Source: Apteryx mantelli
Taxonomy: Eukaryota; Chordata; Aves; Apterygiformes; Apterygidae
Reading direction: 5' to 3'
Length of the DNA stretch: 64,000 nt
Assembly (NCBI RefSeq): GCF_036417845.1
Contig: NC_089985.1
Coordinates: 31,578,583-31,642,582 of the forward strand
The translations under genes and the position numbers were made by a program. Under the pieces are notes generated by a model. It made no database searches. It had not been told where the DNA came from and saw only the letters and a list, made by a program, of their open reading frames with translations. The stretch's first letter is position 1, and the number at the start of each line of letters is the position of its first letter. Of the stretch, positions 28,774 through 40,784 are shown in pieces.

Positions 28774-31700
28774 TCACTCGTCCCAGGTGTTCTTGTCCGT
28801 GTCGATGGACATGCAGTTGTAGACAGCGTAACGCAGCAGCTCCTCGCAGGCCTTGGCCCTGGAAGGGAGAGGCTGGAGTCACGGCCACGACGGGCACTGA
28901 GAGAGGGACGGGACCCCCATGCCAGCCCCGGGGATGGTGAGCACCCCCGGCCCCCAGCCCAGCCCCACTCACGAGGAGTACGTGGGCAAGAAGAAGGTGC
29001 AGGAGCAGGTGGAGGCCTCTGGCATCAGGTCCACCGCTTCCGAGCTTTGGAGAAAGGAGAAACCAGTCAGGCCCCCGCACCCGGCAGAGCACAGAGATGC
29101 CCGGGCCCGCGCAGGACAGACTCACTTTGTCCTGTCCGGGTAGACGGTGATCCGAACCGGGAGGCGGCTCCGGCCAGTGACGAACTTGAGGAAGCGGCTG
29201 AGATCCTCTGGGAGGAAGGAGAGGGCTCAGGTCTTGGCAAAAGGGCCTGTTGGGGCCAGCAAGCTCCGCTCTCGACCACCCCAACCTGCCAGCAGGGTCC
29301 CCTGCCACCCGCCGCCGCAGCAGGGACTGCCCTTGCAGCAGCAGCCCAGGAGCACATAGTGCACAGCAAAGCTACAGGACGGTCTCAGCATCCCGGGGAC
29401 GGCTGCCCAGGGAAGCCCGTGGCCTCTGGTGAGCCACCCGGGGGCACAGGGTGGTAGGTACCCATCCCGCTGGACCCGCCACCCCACTGCGGTGCACACG
29501 AAGAGTGAGGAAAGGCCTGGGGGTCACTCACCCCTGGTGAAGTTGTTGAGTGCCTCCAAAAACATCTGGACACGGGAGTCCTTGGGGGGAAAGTCCTCAA
29601 ATGTGACTGTGACAAGGAATGCACAAAAGCTTTGTTAGAGACTCCCAGCAAGGGAAAATGAACATGGGATGTGTCCAGCCCCTCTGCGAGTCCCCACAGT
29701 GGAGGTGGGGGAGGAAGGGACCCTCGGGACATGGGCCAGGCTGCTCTCCCTCTGCCTTGCGCACACAGAGCATCCGACACCTGCTGGCATCTGGCTGAGG
29801 GTGCAACCCCAGGGCACTGCTCCTGGAGAAGATGGGGCCACCTCCTACCCGAGGCCAGACAGATTCAGCTCCCCTCACCTGCTGCCTTGGCTCCCCCAGC
29901 TACAATCCTCCACCAAGACCCTCTTTGCAGAGTATGGCCTGGGTTCCTCTGCAGCCAGGGGCTGCGGACGCATGTGAAAGGGGTGAGGGTCACCCTTGGC
30001 TTGCTTGGAAAGGCTTGGGCTGCTCAGTGAGCTCCTGGGAGCCTCTGGTAACCCTTAGCAGGGTTAGCACCCTGTCCAAAACCAGGTGAAGAAACGCAGG
30101 GTTTGCAGGGACCAGTCGGAGGCGAGAGTGGTGTCAGCCTGCCCCAGCACTTACTGAACTTTCTCAGGTCGGCTACTGTGATCTCGGGCTCCCCGCAGAT
30201 CTTCTTCTCCAGCTGCTGCCAGGTGAGGAGGTCCAGAACGGCCTGGGGCACCACGCGGAGCAGCCCAGCCCGCATGGCCGCAATCTGGAGGAGCACAGAA
30301 GGGGTCCCATGTCTCCGCAGCAGGTCTGAGCCCGGGGCAGCTGGCCAGAGCACCAAGGCAAGGCACTAAGGGACCCCAGAGAGGGCCCACGACTCATGGC
30401 AGAGCCAGGAATAATCCCCGGGGCTCAGAGGCTGCCCATGCACAGGATGCACGAAGGGACAGCCCAGCTGGAACTGGCACTGGGGACATGTTTTTGCAGT
30501 CACCAACCCCACAGTTAGGGTCCAGGCCAGCTGCTGGCTACAAGGCTACCAGGAGAGCCTGCCATATGGGGCAGGGTCCACCTTGCAGCCTGGCCGGCCC
30601 TGGGAGACAGCGTTACCTGCTCCTTGCTCTCCTCCAGCCGGGCCTTCTGCACCAGGCGGATGAACTCCTTGCGGTCCTCGTAGCGCACTGCAGTGCTGCT
30701 GCCATTGGGGATCAGCTCCACCACGCGCTGGTCGCTTAGCACTGTCGTGTAGGTCAGCTCTCTGCCGAACATGAAGTCAAAGGCCTCCCTGTCGACCACC
30801 TGCAGCACCTCCAGGAGCTTCACCTGGAACCGAAACAGGTAAAAGTCATTGCTGCAGAGCAACCAGCAGGCCACAGGCGTCTACAGCCAGCTCCGGCCCC
30901 CATCCCCACTCACCAGCTCCAAGTCCACAGCAGCAAAGTCCTTGCTCCAGCTGACCTCCTCCCCTGCCAGCTGTTTCCACACCAAGGCTGGCAGAGCCAG
31001 AACCTGAAGGGGGGAGTGGAGACACGTCCTCCTCATGCATCTCCTTCACTGTGCACTGGCCGAGGACACAGCCCTCCACCCAGGCAACACTCCCAGTCAG
31101 GATGTGGCAGCAGGGGGACCAATGCCCCTGGGCTGCAACATCTGGGGCAGGTCTGACCCTCACCAGCCCCCCTTGCCAGGGCTCACCAGAAACTCCTTGC
31201 CCCTCAGAGTTGCTCCCATGAGCTGCCCTATCCACTCGTACTTGGGGAAGTCCTTGCAGGAGGGGTTGGGGACGTACATGTCCCTGGTGTCATCAGCACT
31301 GTTACCCTGAGGGAGAGAGGGGTTTAGGACCCGCAGCCAAAGATGCAACGCAGGCAGCTGGGGCCAGCCCAGCACAGTCTCCCCTTAGACCCTCCCTCTC
31401 CATCCCCTCGCCTGCCTTTCCTGCCCCTTTTACACCCATCCAGGAGATCTCCATCAGATGGGTGCATGCAGAGCAGCCCGGCTGATGGCCCTGCAAGCAT
31501 TAAGACAGGACTAAAGCCCCAAAATATTGCAGCTGAGGGACAAGCCCACAGGCAGTACTAGTCTCTGCTGAATCTTCTCCCCAGAGCCTGTCTCGTGGCT
31601 CCCTGCAGAAGGGGGAGCCCAGCCTGCAGGACCTCCCCGAGCCCAAATTCAATTGCACCAACCGCTGTGGGCCTGGGGAGCACTGACAGGTTTGGGTGCC

Positions 31701-32722
31701 CTGGGGCTGGGACAGGCAGATGCCGGGTGCTGCCCTGTCACACCTGGTTGGACGTGCGCACAAAGAAGGGCAGGGGCACGGCGACGTCGCCCGAGCTGGG
31801 ACACAGCTCCTCCGACACGTCGGCCAGGCTGTCCCGAAAGCCACCGCCTGCAACATGGAGAGAGGCTGGTTAGCGCGGGGGGGGGCTAAGCTGGACACAG
31901 AGCCCGGGGCCTGGCCAAGCCAGCTGTCCAAGGACTGTCCTGCCGGGGGGCAGGGGCGATGCAGGGACCTCCCCACAAGCACAGAGCAGAGCTGCCACCC
32001 AGAAGGCACCAGGGAGCGCGTGGGCACCCCGCAGCAGCGGGTGACCCCCCCCCCCCAAGCTGCCCCCCTGGTCCCTGCCAGGTGCAGGAGAGCTGGTGCC
32101 CTTGGAAGAGCCCTGGGGACAGGCAGGAGGCTCTCACCATTGTCGATGATGCCCTCCGTGATGAACTCGCACTCCCACCATCGACTGTAGCTCAGGGGCC
32201 ACCTGTGGGGAAGCAGCAGCCCCATGCAGAGGCCTCCTCTGAGCCGGGCAGAGGATGCCCAGGGTCAGCAGCATCAGGCATCTCCCTGCACCCACATCCC
32301 ACTCAGGGCAGTGAAACCCCACAAACGCAGATCTGAAATCCCAGCATGGTCCCTACCTATAATCCATGGGCTGCTCGGTCTTGCCTGAAGTTCTGAGGCC
32401 TTCATACAGCTAGAGAGGAGCACAAGGCAGAAAGGGGACCGAGCTGCAGCAAGGCTGAGCGATGGCTCAGACAGCAAACACATCCCCTGCCCGGCACCCT
32501 GGCATGACGTGCAGCCCGCCTTGGCCAAGCCAAGGGTACCTGGGTGAAGACGGTGTTCTTGCAGCGGGGGTCCAGCGCGGGGTTGGCGCGGTGCTCCCGG
32601 GCCAGGTACCGGTTGATGTACAGCTTTGGCGGGGCGTGCGGCGGGGGGCTCTGCGAGGCCTGCAGACACTGGGCGATGAGGGCTGTGCAATGCTTGGACA
32701 GCAGCAGGAATGGCTTGATGCT
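28774..32722 (-). other. HECTD3: HECTD3 copy A, HECT-domain exons 10-21
   Basis: The catalytic half is better conserved than the rest (about 80-88% in exons 13-16). Markers are [73 protein letters not shown] and [14 protein letters not shown]. The catalytic cysteine codon is at 29,005-29,007 (complement). A second cysteine two residues later (TCSC) replaces a Ser of copy B. The last residues are [15 protein letters not shown]. Confidence 0.85.
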
Positions 32723-35700
32723 CTACCGAGGGACAGGCAGGGCTGGTTAGGGGCCGCGCTCCTGCCTGCAAACGCCGACGGCACCATCCCTGGCTAGCGA
32801 GTGGTGGGAGCCTCACAAACACTCACCCTGAGCACGCTGAAGGTGCCGATGCTCTGGTCCGAGATGGGGATCAGGTAATGCAGGACACTGTCCAGGAGTG
32901 TGACAAACCTGGAGACCGGAGAGGAGCACCATAGGGATGCAATGGGGCTGGTGGACACGCAGAGCCCAGTACACCCTCGGCATTTCCCTGCAGACAACCC
33001 TCAGGCACAGAGCCCAGGGCACAAGCTCGCCACGTGTGGGTCCCCTCCAGGCCACGGAGGGGCCCTGGCACCGTGAGGGGGAGTGCCCAAGGAGCATCCT
33101 CTGTCCAAGTGCTTGTTTTGGACCCCCCCCCCCCCAAAGATAAAGTGCAATCAAGAGCAGCCCCAGCGCATGGCCCATGGTGTGGTGGTGTGGCTGGCTT
33201 GCTGCAGAGGGGTTCCTGGTGGGGTCAGTGCTGGCCCCAGCCAGCAAAGGAACTAGCAGACTTCAAGAAAGACACATGCAACTCCTTGCTAGAGGCTGGG
33301 CATGGTCCTTCTCCAGGGCCTGGGCTTGCTGCAGGTAAGGGACCATCCCCATGCCATACCTCTGAATGAGCACGGCCCGCCGGTACAGCATGTCTGCGTC
33401 CACCCTTTCCAGGAGCGGATACCGCACCAGCCTGGCTGGCTGGAACATGTCCGCATTGAGGGCCAGGTCCCACTCCCAGAAGGACTTGATCTTAATCCCT
33501 TGCAGGCGAACGTTGTACCCGCCCTCTGCCAAGAAATGACAAAGATGCCTTGTGTGTGCAGACCTGCAGCCAGCACAGCTGGGATGAGGGCTGTTGCAAT
33601 AGGGGACAAGGGGCCACCTCCAGCTTTGCCTTGCAACATCCCAAATGGGGCTCATCCCCAGCCCTTCTTTCAAGGGACCAAAGAAGCAGCCAGCATGACA
33701 GGAAAAGCCACAAGCACCTGTGAAGGCTGCAAGAGGTTTATGGGCACTGCTGGGCTGGCAGCCCCAGGTCTGGCCATGTAAGCTCACCCCGGCACTCCAG
33801 GATGCGGATCTCCAGGACCGGCAGGTAGGTTTTCATGTCGCGGAGGATGCACACATCACGGAAGCTGTTCCTGCACACACAGCACAGAGGAGATGGCAGA
33901 GCCCCTTTCTCGCCCCCAGTGGCTCCTGGCTCCATGACAGCACCCGTGTCTGTCCCTGCTGCACGGCTCAGCCTGCCGAGCTGGCCAGCTGTGGCGTGCC
34001 TGGGCGAAGGGAGACGCTCCTCGCAGCCCTGAGCGGACCCCACGGCGTGCACGGGCTCCCATCGGCAGCATCCGCACTTCAGGCCATGCTGCCCATCTGG
34101 CTGCTCCCGTCTCTGTACTGCCTCCAAGGCTGCCGCACCCTTCCTCAGTCCTGGCTACCCAAAACCACCAGGGCTGCAGGAAGGGGAGAGAAGGGTATTT
34201 CTGCAACACGACCACGGCCAAGCAGCAAGTGGGCAGCAAACCCCAGACTAGGACTCTGCAACGCTCTCTGAGCCCCCCACAGCACGAGCCCCTCTGCTCA
34301 CCGAGGGCTGCAGCAGGAGGGCAGCGAACGGAGAAGCACAGAAGAACAGAGACATCCTGAAGAAGGCAGAAGCCACGTCCAGAGAAGAACCAGAAAAGAG
34401 CATAAATTCAGCAAAGACAGAGCAGAACAGAAATGCAAAATAACCATGATGCCATTCCCAGTGGGACTCCTGGGGGATCTCACAGGAGACATCTCAAATT
34501 TATGCATTGACACAAACATTTTAGAGCAGAACTGGTAAAATAAATAGCAGCAGGTTACAGAGCTAGCGAGCACTCACCCATGAGGGTGAGGTGTTTTGAA
34601 GGAGATGGTGAGTTTGTGGAGATGAGCAAGTCAGTAAGTAAAGGACACAAAGTCTTTGGTCACAGCCCCTTCAAAGGCCTACAGGGCCATGGTGAAAAAC
34701 AACTGCCTGCAACAACGACTGCACAGACACAGTGAGAAATTAGCTCCTGCCACCAGGAAAGAGACTTCAGCGGTCTTGCAGATGCTTCCTCAAAGACAAA
34801 TATCACTGCTCAAGCAAAAGAGCAAACAGGCCAGTTTGGGGGAAGGAGGAGATCTTCAAATCCCTGTGTAAACCCCAGGCACACAGCAGTGTGTGCAGGC
34901 TAGGTGCCTGTCTCAGAGAGGGCATCGCAGAGCCCCAAGCCAGCCTGGGGGGATGCAGCAAAGAGGGAGGTGAAGCACACCAGGACTCTTTGGCTCTAGC
35001 GTAGGAGAGAGATGCTCAGAGAGGAAACAACAGCCATACGTACTCCCACATGCGAAGAGGGGGAAGAACCCCCAAAGTCGCTGGCCAGCAGCCATAAAAC
35101 AACTTGCAGACCAGAAGTACAGTTGAAGGTGCTTGCCTAGCATGTAGAGGATGGGTGGCCACCATGCTTGCAGCAACTGATGCAACCTCCAGCCCAGGGA
35201 GCCCAGACCCGCTGAGAGCCCATGTCAGGGATGGATTGCTCGGGATCTACTCCAGCACTTTCCTTAAGCCTCCACACTGGACACAGATACAATTTAGGAG
35301 TTTGGCCCAAGCTGGACCAACGCTGCTTCTCTCTCATTACTCACTCGCTGATTAAGACACTTCGCAGATGTTGCAGCCTGTTTGGTTCCCCGCCGTACAC
35401 GGCCACCCGTCTGGGTATGAAGGAAGTGACCTGCGACTCTAGCATCAGCCACAGCTTCCTGGAGATGAGAAGAGTGAGAAGTAGCTTTGTCCTGAGCCAC
35501 CTGGGCATGGAGATACCTGGGAGATGCCCCCGGAGCCACCAGCAGGGCTGTGCACACCTGACTCCCTCCTGGGACACAGCTGTCTCCCACCTCTACCTGG
35601 AGCCCCAGGTTGTGGCCAAGAGAGCCCAGGTGAAGAGCTGTAGTCAAGATGAACAAGATGCTTTGCCCCCAGACCCTGCTCATCTCCAGCACAACCCCTG

Positions 35701-38501
35701 CTGGGGACAGGACACCCATAGGTCTCACTTGACAATGGAGCCTTTCTTCATGTTGAGCCGCACCCAGTGCTCCCCCAGGGACCCTTCGCTCTCCCAGAAG
35801 GTGTCTGTCCGGCCGTCTGTCAGATGGGATGCATTGAAGTCCTCCTGGAAGAGCGCAGTGGGTGGAAGGAGGCAGCGTGAACATCCTTGGGCGTGCTGGG
35901 GCCACCCCCAGGAGGGGTCCCAGGAGGTCAGACCACATCTGTTGGGCTGCTGGTAAATGGCAATTCCCATACAGAACAAGCTGGACATGGCCACCGATCC
36001 CTCGCAGGCTGGTGAGTGCCAATGAGATGCAGCAGGGTTTTGCTCCAGGTGCCCAACTCACACCAGCTTTGCTAAAACCTACCCCAGCCCCTGCCCCTCG
36101 TGGAGGCACCAGGCACCACTGGCTGCGCCCCCTTGGAGCTGTGGTGAGGCTCACGCATCCCACATGCTGTGGCTCACGCTGATTTTTGCCAGCACGGTAC
36201 CATGGTATCTCCAGCTCCCCCCCAGAGACCAGGAGACGTGCCCTGAGCAGAGCCTCTTCCCTGCCCAAGGGCCGACGAGGGCTGACGCTCGGAGACCTTC
36301 CAGCTCCCTCCCCTTGTGAGAAGAGGGTTTAGTAAAAGTCATTACTCCTCCCATCTCTGGGGCTTCCCAGAGCTGCCCAGCCCAGCTCGCTCCTGCTCCT
36401 GCGCAGGCCGGACGAGCCCCGCTACGCACCGCCTGCGAGGAGACGTTGAGGCTGTTGACGTGTTCCTTGATGCAGTCCAGTCTCTCCAGCTCCCTCTCGC
36501 TGTGATCGTACAGGAAGCGCGCCAGCTCTGCGTCGCACTCGTAGCTCCAGGCCGGCGGCAGGGACCTGCAGGCAGGCTCAGCATTAACGGGCCAGGGGCA
36601 ACCAGTCTGCACCCCAGACCTGCCAGCCGGCTCCCAGCCTGTCCATCAGCGCTGGCCAGTCTGGGCGCCCCAGCTCGGGATGGCCCCAGCATCCCACAGT
36701 CACCAAATAGGAACCACTCCCTGGCTGATAGACACGGCTGTATCGCTGCCACCATGCCGGGTGTTTATGGCCACCCTGGCCCAGTGGAAACAGTGCCATG
36801 CAAGTGATCCAACCATGCGTGGAGCAAAGGCCGTCTGCATCGAACGGCGCCTGGCCTTCTCCTCCTGACCCCTGCCCTGCTGCGGGACCGCTCCAGGAGA
36901 TGCGCTCGTACCGAAACTTCTGCACTGCAGCCTCATCCTGCTCCACGAGCCTGAGTTTCCCTCCGAGCCGCATGGAGTACGTCAGATCCACCACTTGCTC
37001 CCAGCTGGAACAGCCCCGGCAGAGGAATTACACAGGGGAAAAGATGGGTCAGTGCTCAGCGTGCCCCAGCGATTACCACCTTAGCCTTTAAGACAGCAGC
37101 AGTATGGGGCCAGGGGGTGCAGCACCCAGGGGCCGGGTGCTCAGCCTAGACCTGAGCAGCGCTGAAACACCCTAACATCTACCCTCCACGGGCACTGCCG
37201 GAAGCAAGCACATGTAGCCTAAGAGGTGGCACCATCCTGCATGCAGACCCTTTGGCAGGGACATTTGTCTCATCTGCACCAGAGGGGGTTAGTGGGGCTG
37301 TGCTGGGCACGCGTGAGAGATTTGGGACAGCTGGGCCACATGTCCTCTGTAGGGTATCATCCACACACAACTCAGCAACACACACATTGCTGTCCCCTGC
37401 CTGGGAGCGCCAGGCAGCAGGCTTGGGCCCTACCTGACCGCAGGTTTATAATCAACCCCGAACATTTGCTGCTGCCACTGGATCTTCTCCACAGACTCAA
37501 CTGGGACCAGCTTATCTCCTCCCTCTCCAAATCTCTGCGCCAGGAGCCAGCCCTCCTCCAGGTCATGGCAGCCCTTGTGGTCTTCTAGCTGCTCCTGAAA
37601 TCACATCCGGACTTGCCACAGCTGTCTGGACCCAACACCCCAAACCAGCTCCCTGCTGCATCCCTGGGGCTTGTCCCACTTGGGTGCTGCAAGAAGATTA
37701 TTAAGAAGCTGAGCTGCTTCATGACACAAAAGGGTCCTGAGGAACTGCGACAACTGTGCAGAGACACCTGGATGTCAACCAGCCCAGAACAGCCAGGCAC
37801 AGCTTTTGGAAAGCGATAAGAGCTGAAGAAGTGATGGAGGACGAATCCACCTCGTGTACCTCTAAACTTAACCCAACTCCCTCCTTCTCCGCTAAAACTA
37901 TTCCTCGCTCCCGCTGTCCCGGCCGTGCTGTGCCCCGCAGGAGCCCCTTGCGCCGCTCCGCTGCTCGGCGTCACCCTCCTGCACCGCCGGTCACGATCCG
38001 GTCCCCGCAGCCGGTCGGGGCAAAGGCTTTTGGCGGCTCTTTTGAGCGGGTCGCGGTGCGGGGCCGCGGGGTGCGGGAGCGGCGCAGGCTGCGCGGATCC
38101 GCCCAAGCGGCGGGTGCGGATCCCGGGCGGTGCCGGGCACCCGCCGCCGGTGCCGCCGCCGCCGCCGTTACCTTGCTGAGCTTCACCCAGAGCCCGGCGC
38201 CGTTGCAGTACTCCTCGCCGGTGGCGCGGAGGCAGCCGCCCTTCCGCACCTCGATGGTGGCCCGCGCCGCCCGCTTGCCGCCCCGCGCCGGCCCCGGGCT
38301 GTCCCAGACGCTGAGCAGGCTGCGGGCGGCGGCGGCGGCGGCGGCGGCGGCGGGGTCCTTGCAGATCTTGTACTGCACCTCCCGGGGCACGTAGCAGAGC
38401 GCGGCGGGCAGCGCCCGGGCGCGGCGGAAGCACTCGCTGCACTGCAGCAGGAACCGTAGCCGGCCCAGCACCTGGTGCGGCGCCTCCCCGCCCGCGCGCA
38501 T
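28774..38501 (-). CDS. HECTD3: HECTD3 paralogue, copy A (HECT-type E3 ubiquitin ligase), complete 21 exons
   Basis: Encodes a predicted 848-residue HECT E3 ligase that moves ubiquitin from an E2 to substrate through a cysteine thioester. Coding exons: 38172-38501, 37434-37594, 36912-37004, 36430-36565, 35729-35844, 35345-35458, 33788-33870, 33360-33525, 32827-32908, 32540-32722, 32357-32409, 32138-32202, 31744-31847, 31187-31306, 30914-31003, 30617-30823, 30155-30284, 29532-29606, 29126-29207, 28973-29044, 28774-28858. All introns are GT-AG and the frame is open throughout (2,547 nt). Exon 1 is identical in protein to copy B, but residues 111-848 are about 69% identical, so this is the diverged copy. 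A DOC/APC10-like region (about 205-385) and a HECT domain (about 500-845) are present; the active site reads [12 protein letters not shown], with Cys810. It ends NTWDE. No break was seen. Its substrates are unknown; the diverged DOC region suggests they may differ from copy B. Confidence 0.93.
33360..36565 (-). other. HECTD3: HECTD3 copy A, DOC/APC10-like domain exons 4-8
   Basis: Exons 4-8 carry the DOC-like beta-jellyroll module, thought to bind substrate. Markers are [49 protein letters not shown] and [11 protein letters not shown]. This is the fastest changing part: exons 4 and 6 are only about 47-49% identical to copy B by eye, while WESxGS, the [10 protein letters not shown] block and RVAVYGGE are kept. 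The fold is probably intact and the binding surface altered. Confidence 0.75.
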
Positions 38502-38522
38502 CGCGCTCCCGCACCGGCCCGC
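38116..38522 (-). other. HECTD3: Near-identical 407-bp tract around exon 1 of HECTD3 copy A (conversion tract)
   Basis: This tract matches 56,025-56,431 base for base except at 2 of 407 positions: one in the GCG run and one synonymous. It covers 21 bases of 5' leader, all of coding exon 1 and 56 bases of intron 1, then similarity stops on both sides. Exon 1 encodes [20 protein letters not shown] and includes nine alanines in a row (DP-A9-RSLL). Confidence 0.9.
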
Positions 38523-39010
38523 CGCCCCGCCGCCCCGCTCCCGCCGCCCCGCCGCCCCCGGTGCCCTGCGCCCCGGGCGGTGCCGCCCCGCTGCGCCCCG
38601 GCCGTGCCACCGCCCCCGGCTCCGCCTCCGCCTCCCGCCGCGCCCGGCCCGGCCCGGCCCTCCGGGGCCGCCGCCGCCCCCGCCGGGCAGCCCCGCTCCG
38701 CCCGGCCCGTCCCAGCGCTCCTGCGCCCTCCCCGGGGGTGCTGCCCGGCCCCGGCAGCCCCCGACCCTCCCGTCCCTGCCTGCGCCCCTACGAGCGGAGG
38801 GGGAGCCCGGCCCGGCCCTCCGGGGCCGCCGCCGCCCCCGCCGGGCAGCCCCGCTCCGCCCGGCCCGTCCCAGCGCTCCTGCGCCCTCCCCGGGGGTGCT
38901 GCCCGGCCCCGGCAGCCCCCGACCCTCCCGTCCCTGCCTGCGCCCCTACGAGCGGAGGGGGAGCCCGGCCCTCGGCACCGCGGGGGCTCGGCAAAGCGGC
39001 CACCCCAGGC
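38502..39010 (-). promoter_or_regulatory. HECTD3: GC-rich promoter region of HECTD3 copy A
   Basis: Very GC-rich, CpG-dense sequence immediately upstream of the copy A start codon, lacking a TATA box. It bears no similarity to the copy B/UROD promoter beyond the first 21 bases, and no UROD exon faces it, so copy A must use its own regulatory DNA. It is mostly made of the 158-bp duplication described separately. Confidence 0.55.
38647..38970. repeat. 158-bp tandem duplication upstream of HECTD3 copy A
   Basis: The block starting GCCCGGCCCGGCCCTCCGGG is repeated exactly 158 bp downstream (TCCGGGGCC at 38,661 and 38,819; CGAGCGGAGG at 38,791 and 38,949). The two units look identical by eye and a few more bases of a third unit follow. 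Perfect identity implies a very recent event, polymorphism or an assembly effect. Confidence 0.9.
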
Positions 39011-40784
39011 TCAGGGCACCCCCTCGGGCACGGATAAGGAAGAGAAGGGAATGGGGGGTCTAGGGACTGGGGCGCTGCTGTGGGGAAAGCTGGCACTGGG
39101 CTGCCCAGGGGCATATTCATGCCCCAGGCACACGTGCTGTGGCCTGGGGAGGCTCCAAGCATGCAGCCCCGTTGGGGAGGTTGACCAGCCTCCCTGCTCA
39201 GGAGCAGCTTTAACCCATGCAGCTGTGGCGTCCCAGCAGCAGGAGTGGTGCTGCGACACCCAGGAGTGCCTGAGCACCCTGTAACGCCGGTGGTGCGTCA
39301 TGCCACAGCTGCCTGTCACATACCGTTGCGAGGCGGTGGCAGACACCGGCTCAGCTCCACCCCGCAATACTTGCATTTCTCTGGGTCGAGCACAGAGAGC
39401 TGCACATAGGGAGCAGGAGCAGCAAACAACCAGCCTAGCAGAGCTCAAAGGTCCAAGCACCCCTCTGGCGCCTGCCTGCTCTTGCAGCAGGTCATAGTCC
39501 AAGCCCATCCCTACCTGCAAAGGTACGGTGCAAAGAGAGAGCTGACAGCACCCCAGGGAGCTGGGCCGTCACCCTGCAGAGTTAGTGAACGGGATCTTCC
39601 CGAGCACAGCAAGTCTCTCCCACCGAGCGGGATGGTGGGCAATTCTCCCTGCTGCTTGGGCTGACAGCGCTGCGGAGCAACGATGGGCATGGGTCCTGCC
39701 CAGCTCTGCCTTACTGGCATGACCCTGTCCCGGGCAATGGTTAAGTATGGGATTGCTGCAGCAGGAAGAGCAGCTTCCCAAGGCCCTGCCACAGGTGGGG
39801 ATGCCTTGTGGGCTGCAGGTGCAGGGCTCACCCCGGGCCCGGAGCCTGCTGTGCAGAGGTCAGAGCTTAGCAAAAGAGCATCTTTTTCCCCCAGCTACTG
39901 CAGCCCAGGGAAGTGAGTGGGCAGCATGCCCCAGGCTCCACGCACAAAGTCCTCTTTTTTTTCCCCCAGGATAGCTCCGAGCAGGATTCCTGGGTCCCTG
40001 GTTGGTGGTTACAGCTGATCTCCTGGAGGTGTTGAAAGATCAGATCCTCCTGGCAGGAACCCAACCCTCACAAACCGAGCCTGAGGCACTAATCATGGAG
40101 CTAGAGCTGTAGCTCCAGGCCTGCAAGAACAAGTGACCCTGCCACAGGCAAAAGCATGTCCAAATAACCTGCTTCCCGCTCACCAGATGCAAATTAACCA
40201 ATTTCCTTAAAAATTTAGCAGGGGGGGAATCCCGAAATACTTCATAGCTCAACAGTAACACAGATGCATTTGATCCTTGGAAGAAACAAAGCAAGGGAAA
40301 GACCCCTGGACTGTGGTGCTTCAAAGCAGTGGGCAGAGGGGAGAATCTCTTCCCACATCTCCAAACAGTCTTACCAGGACCAGAAGCAAAGTGCCCAGGG
40401 GCAGCCCCAGGCACAAGGTGGGAAATGACACCTATCCTGTCCCACACCCTCCCTCCCTGGCTGGCTCGTGTCACCCCATAAAGCTGGTTGCAGAATGCTA
40501 CAAAGGGCTGTACCAATTAATACCCCAAGCCACCTCAGTGACATCAGTTTGTGTGCAAAGGGTAATGTGGGGGCCAGCTTCTGCTGCTTCACCTTCCATT
40601 GCCTCTTGGACTATCAGTCTCTGGCACTGTTTATCACGACGGGAGCGTACAGAATTCCCAGCCACACCAGACAAAAAAAAGATCAGAAACACCAGGAATA
40701 GTTAGTTCACTTTATTTTAGATCCTACATGAGGTAGGGATGTTCAGATCCTGTCAACCTATTTATAACTTTTAATACTCCAAGG

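Noticed and set aside
28346-29308. A 320-codon minus-strand frame at the 3' end of HECTD3 copy A.
   Set aside because: It crosses three real exons in other frames and their introns; the composition is GC-rich noise and the spliced model explains the conservation.
28774-38501. Copy A as a haplotype duplicate or assembly artefact of copy B.
   Set aside because: Protein identity outside exon 1 is only about 69% and the introns do not align, far beyond allelic difference. Only the exon 1 tract needs an assembly check.
28774-38501. Copy A as a pseudogene.
   Set aside because: No stop, frameshift or damaged splice site was found across 21 exons, and the catalytic residue and exon lengths are kept.
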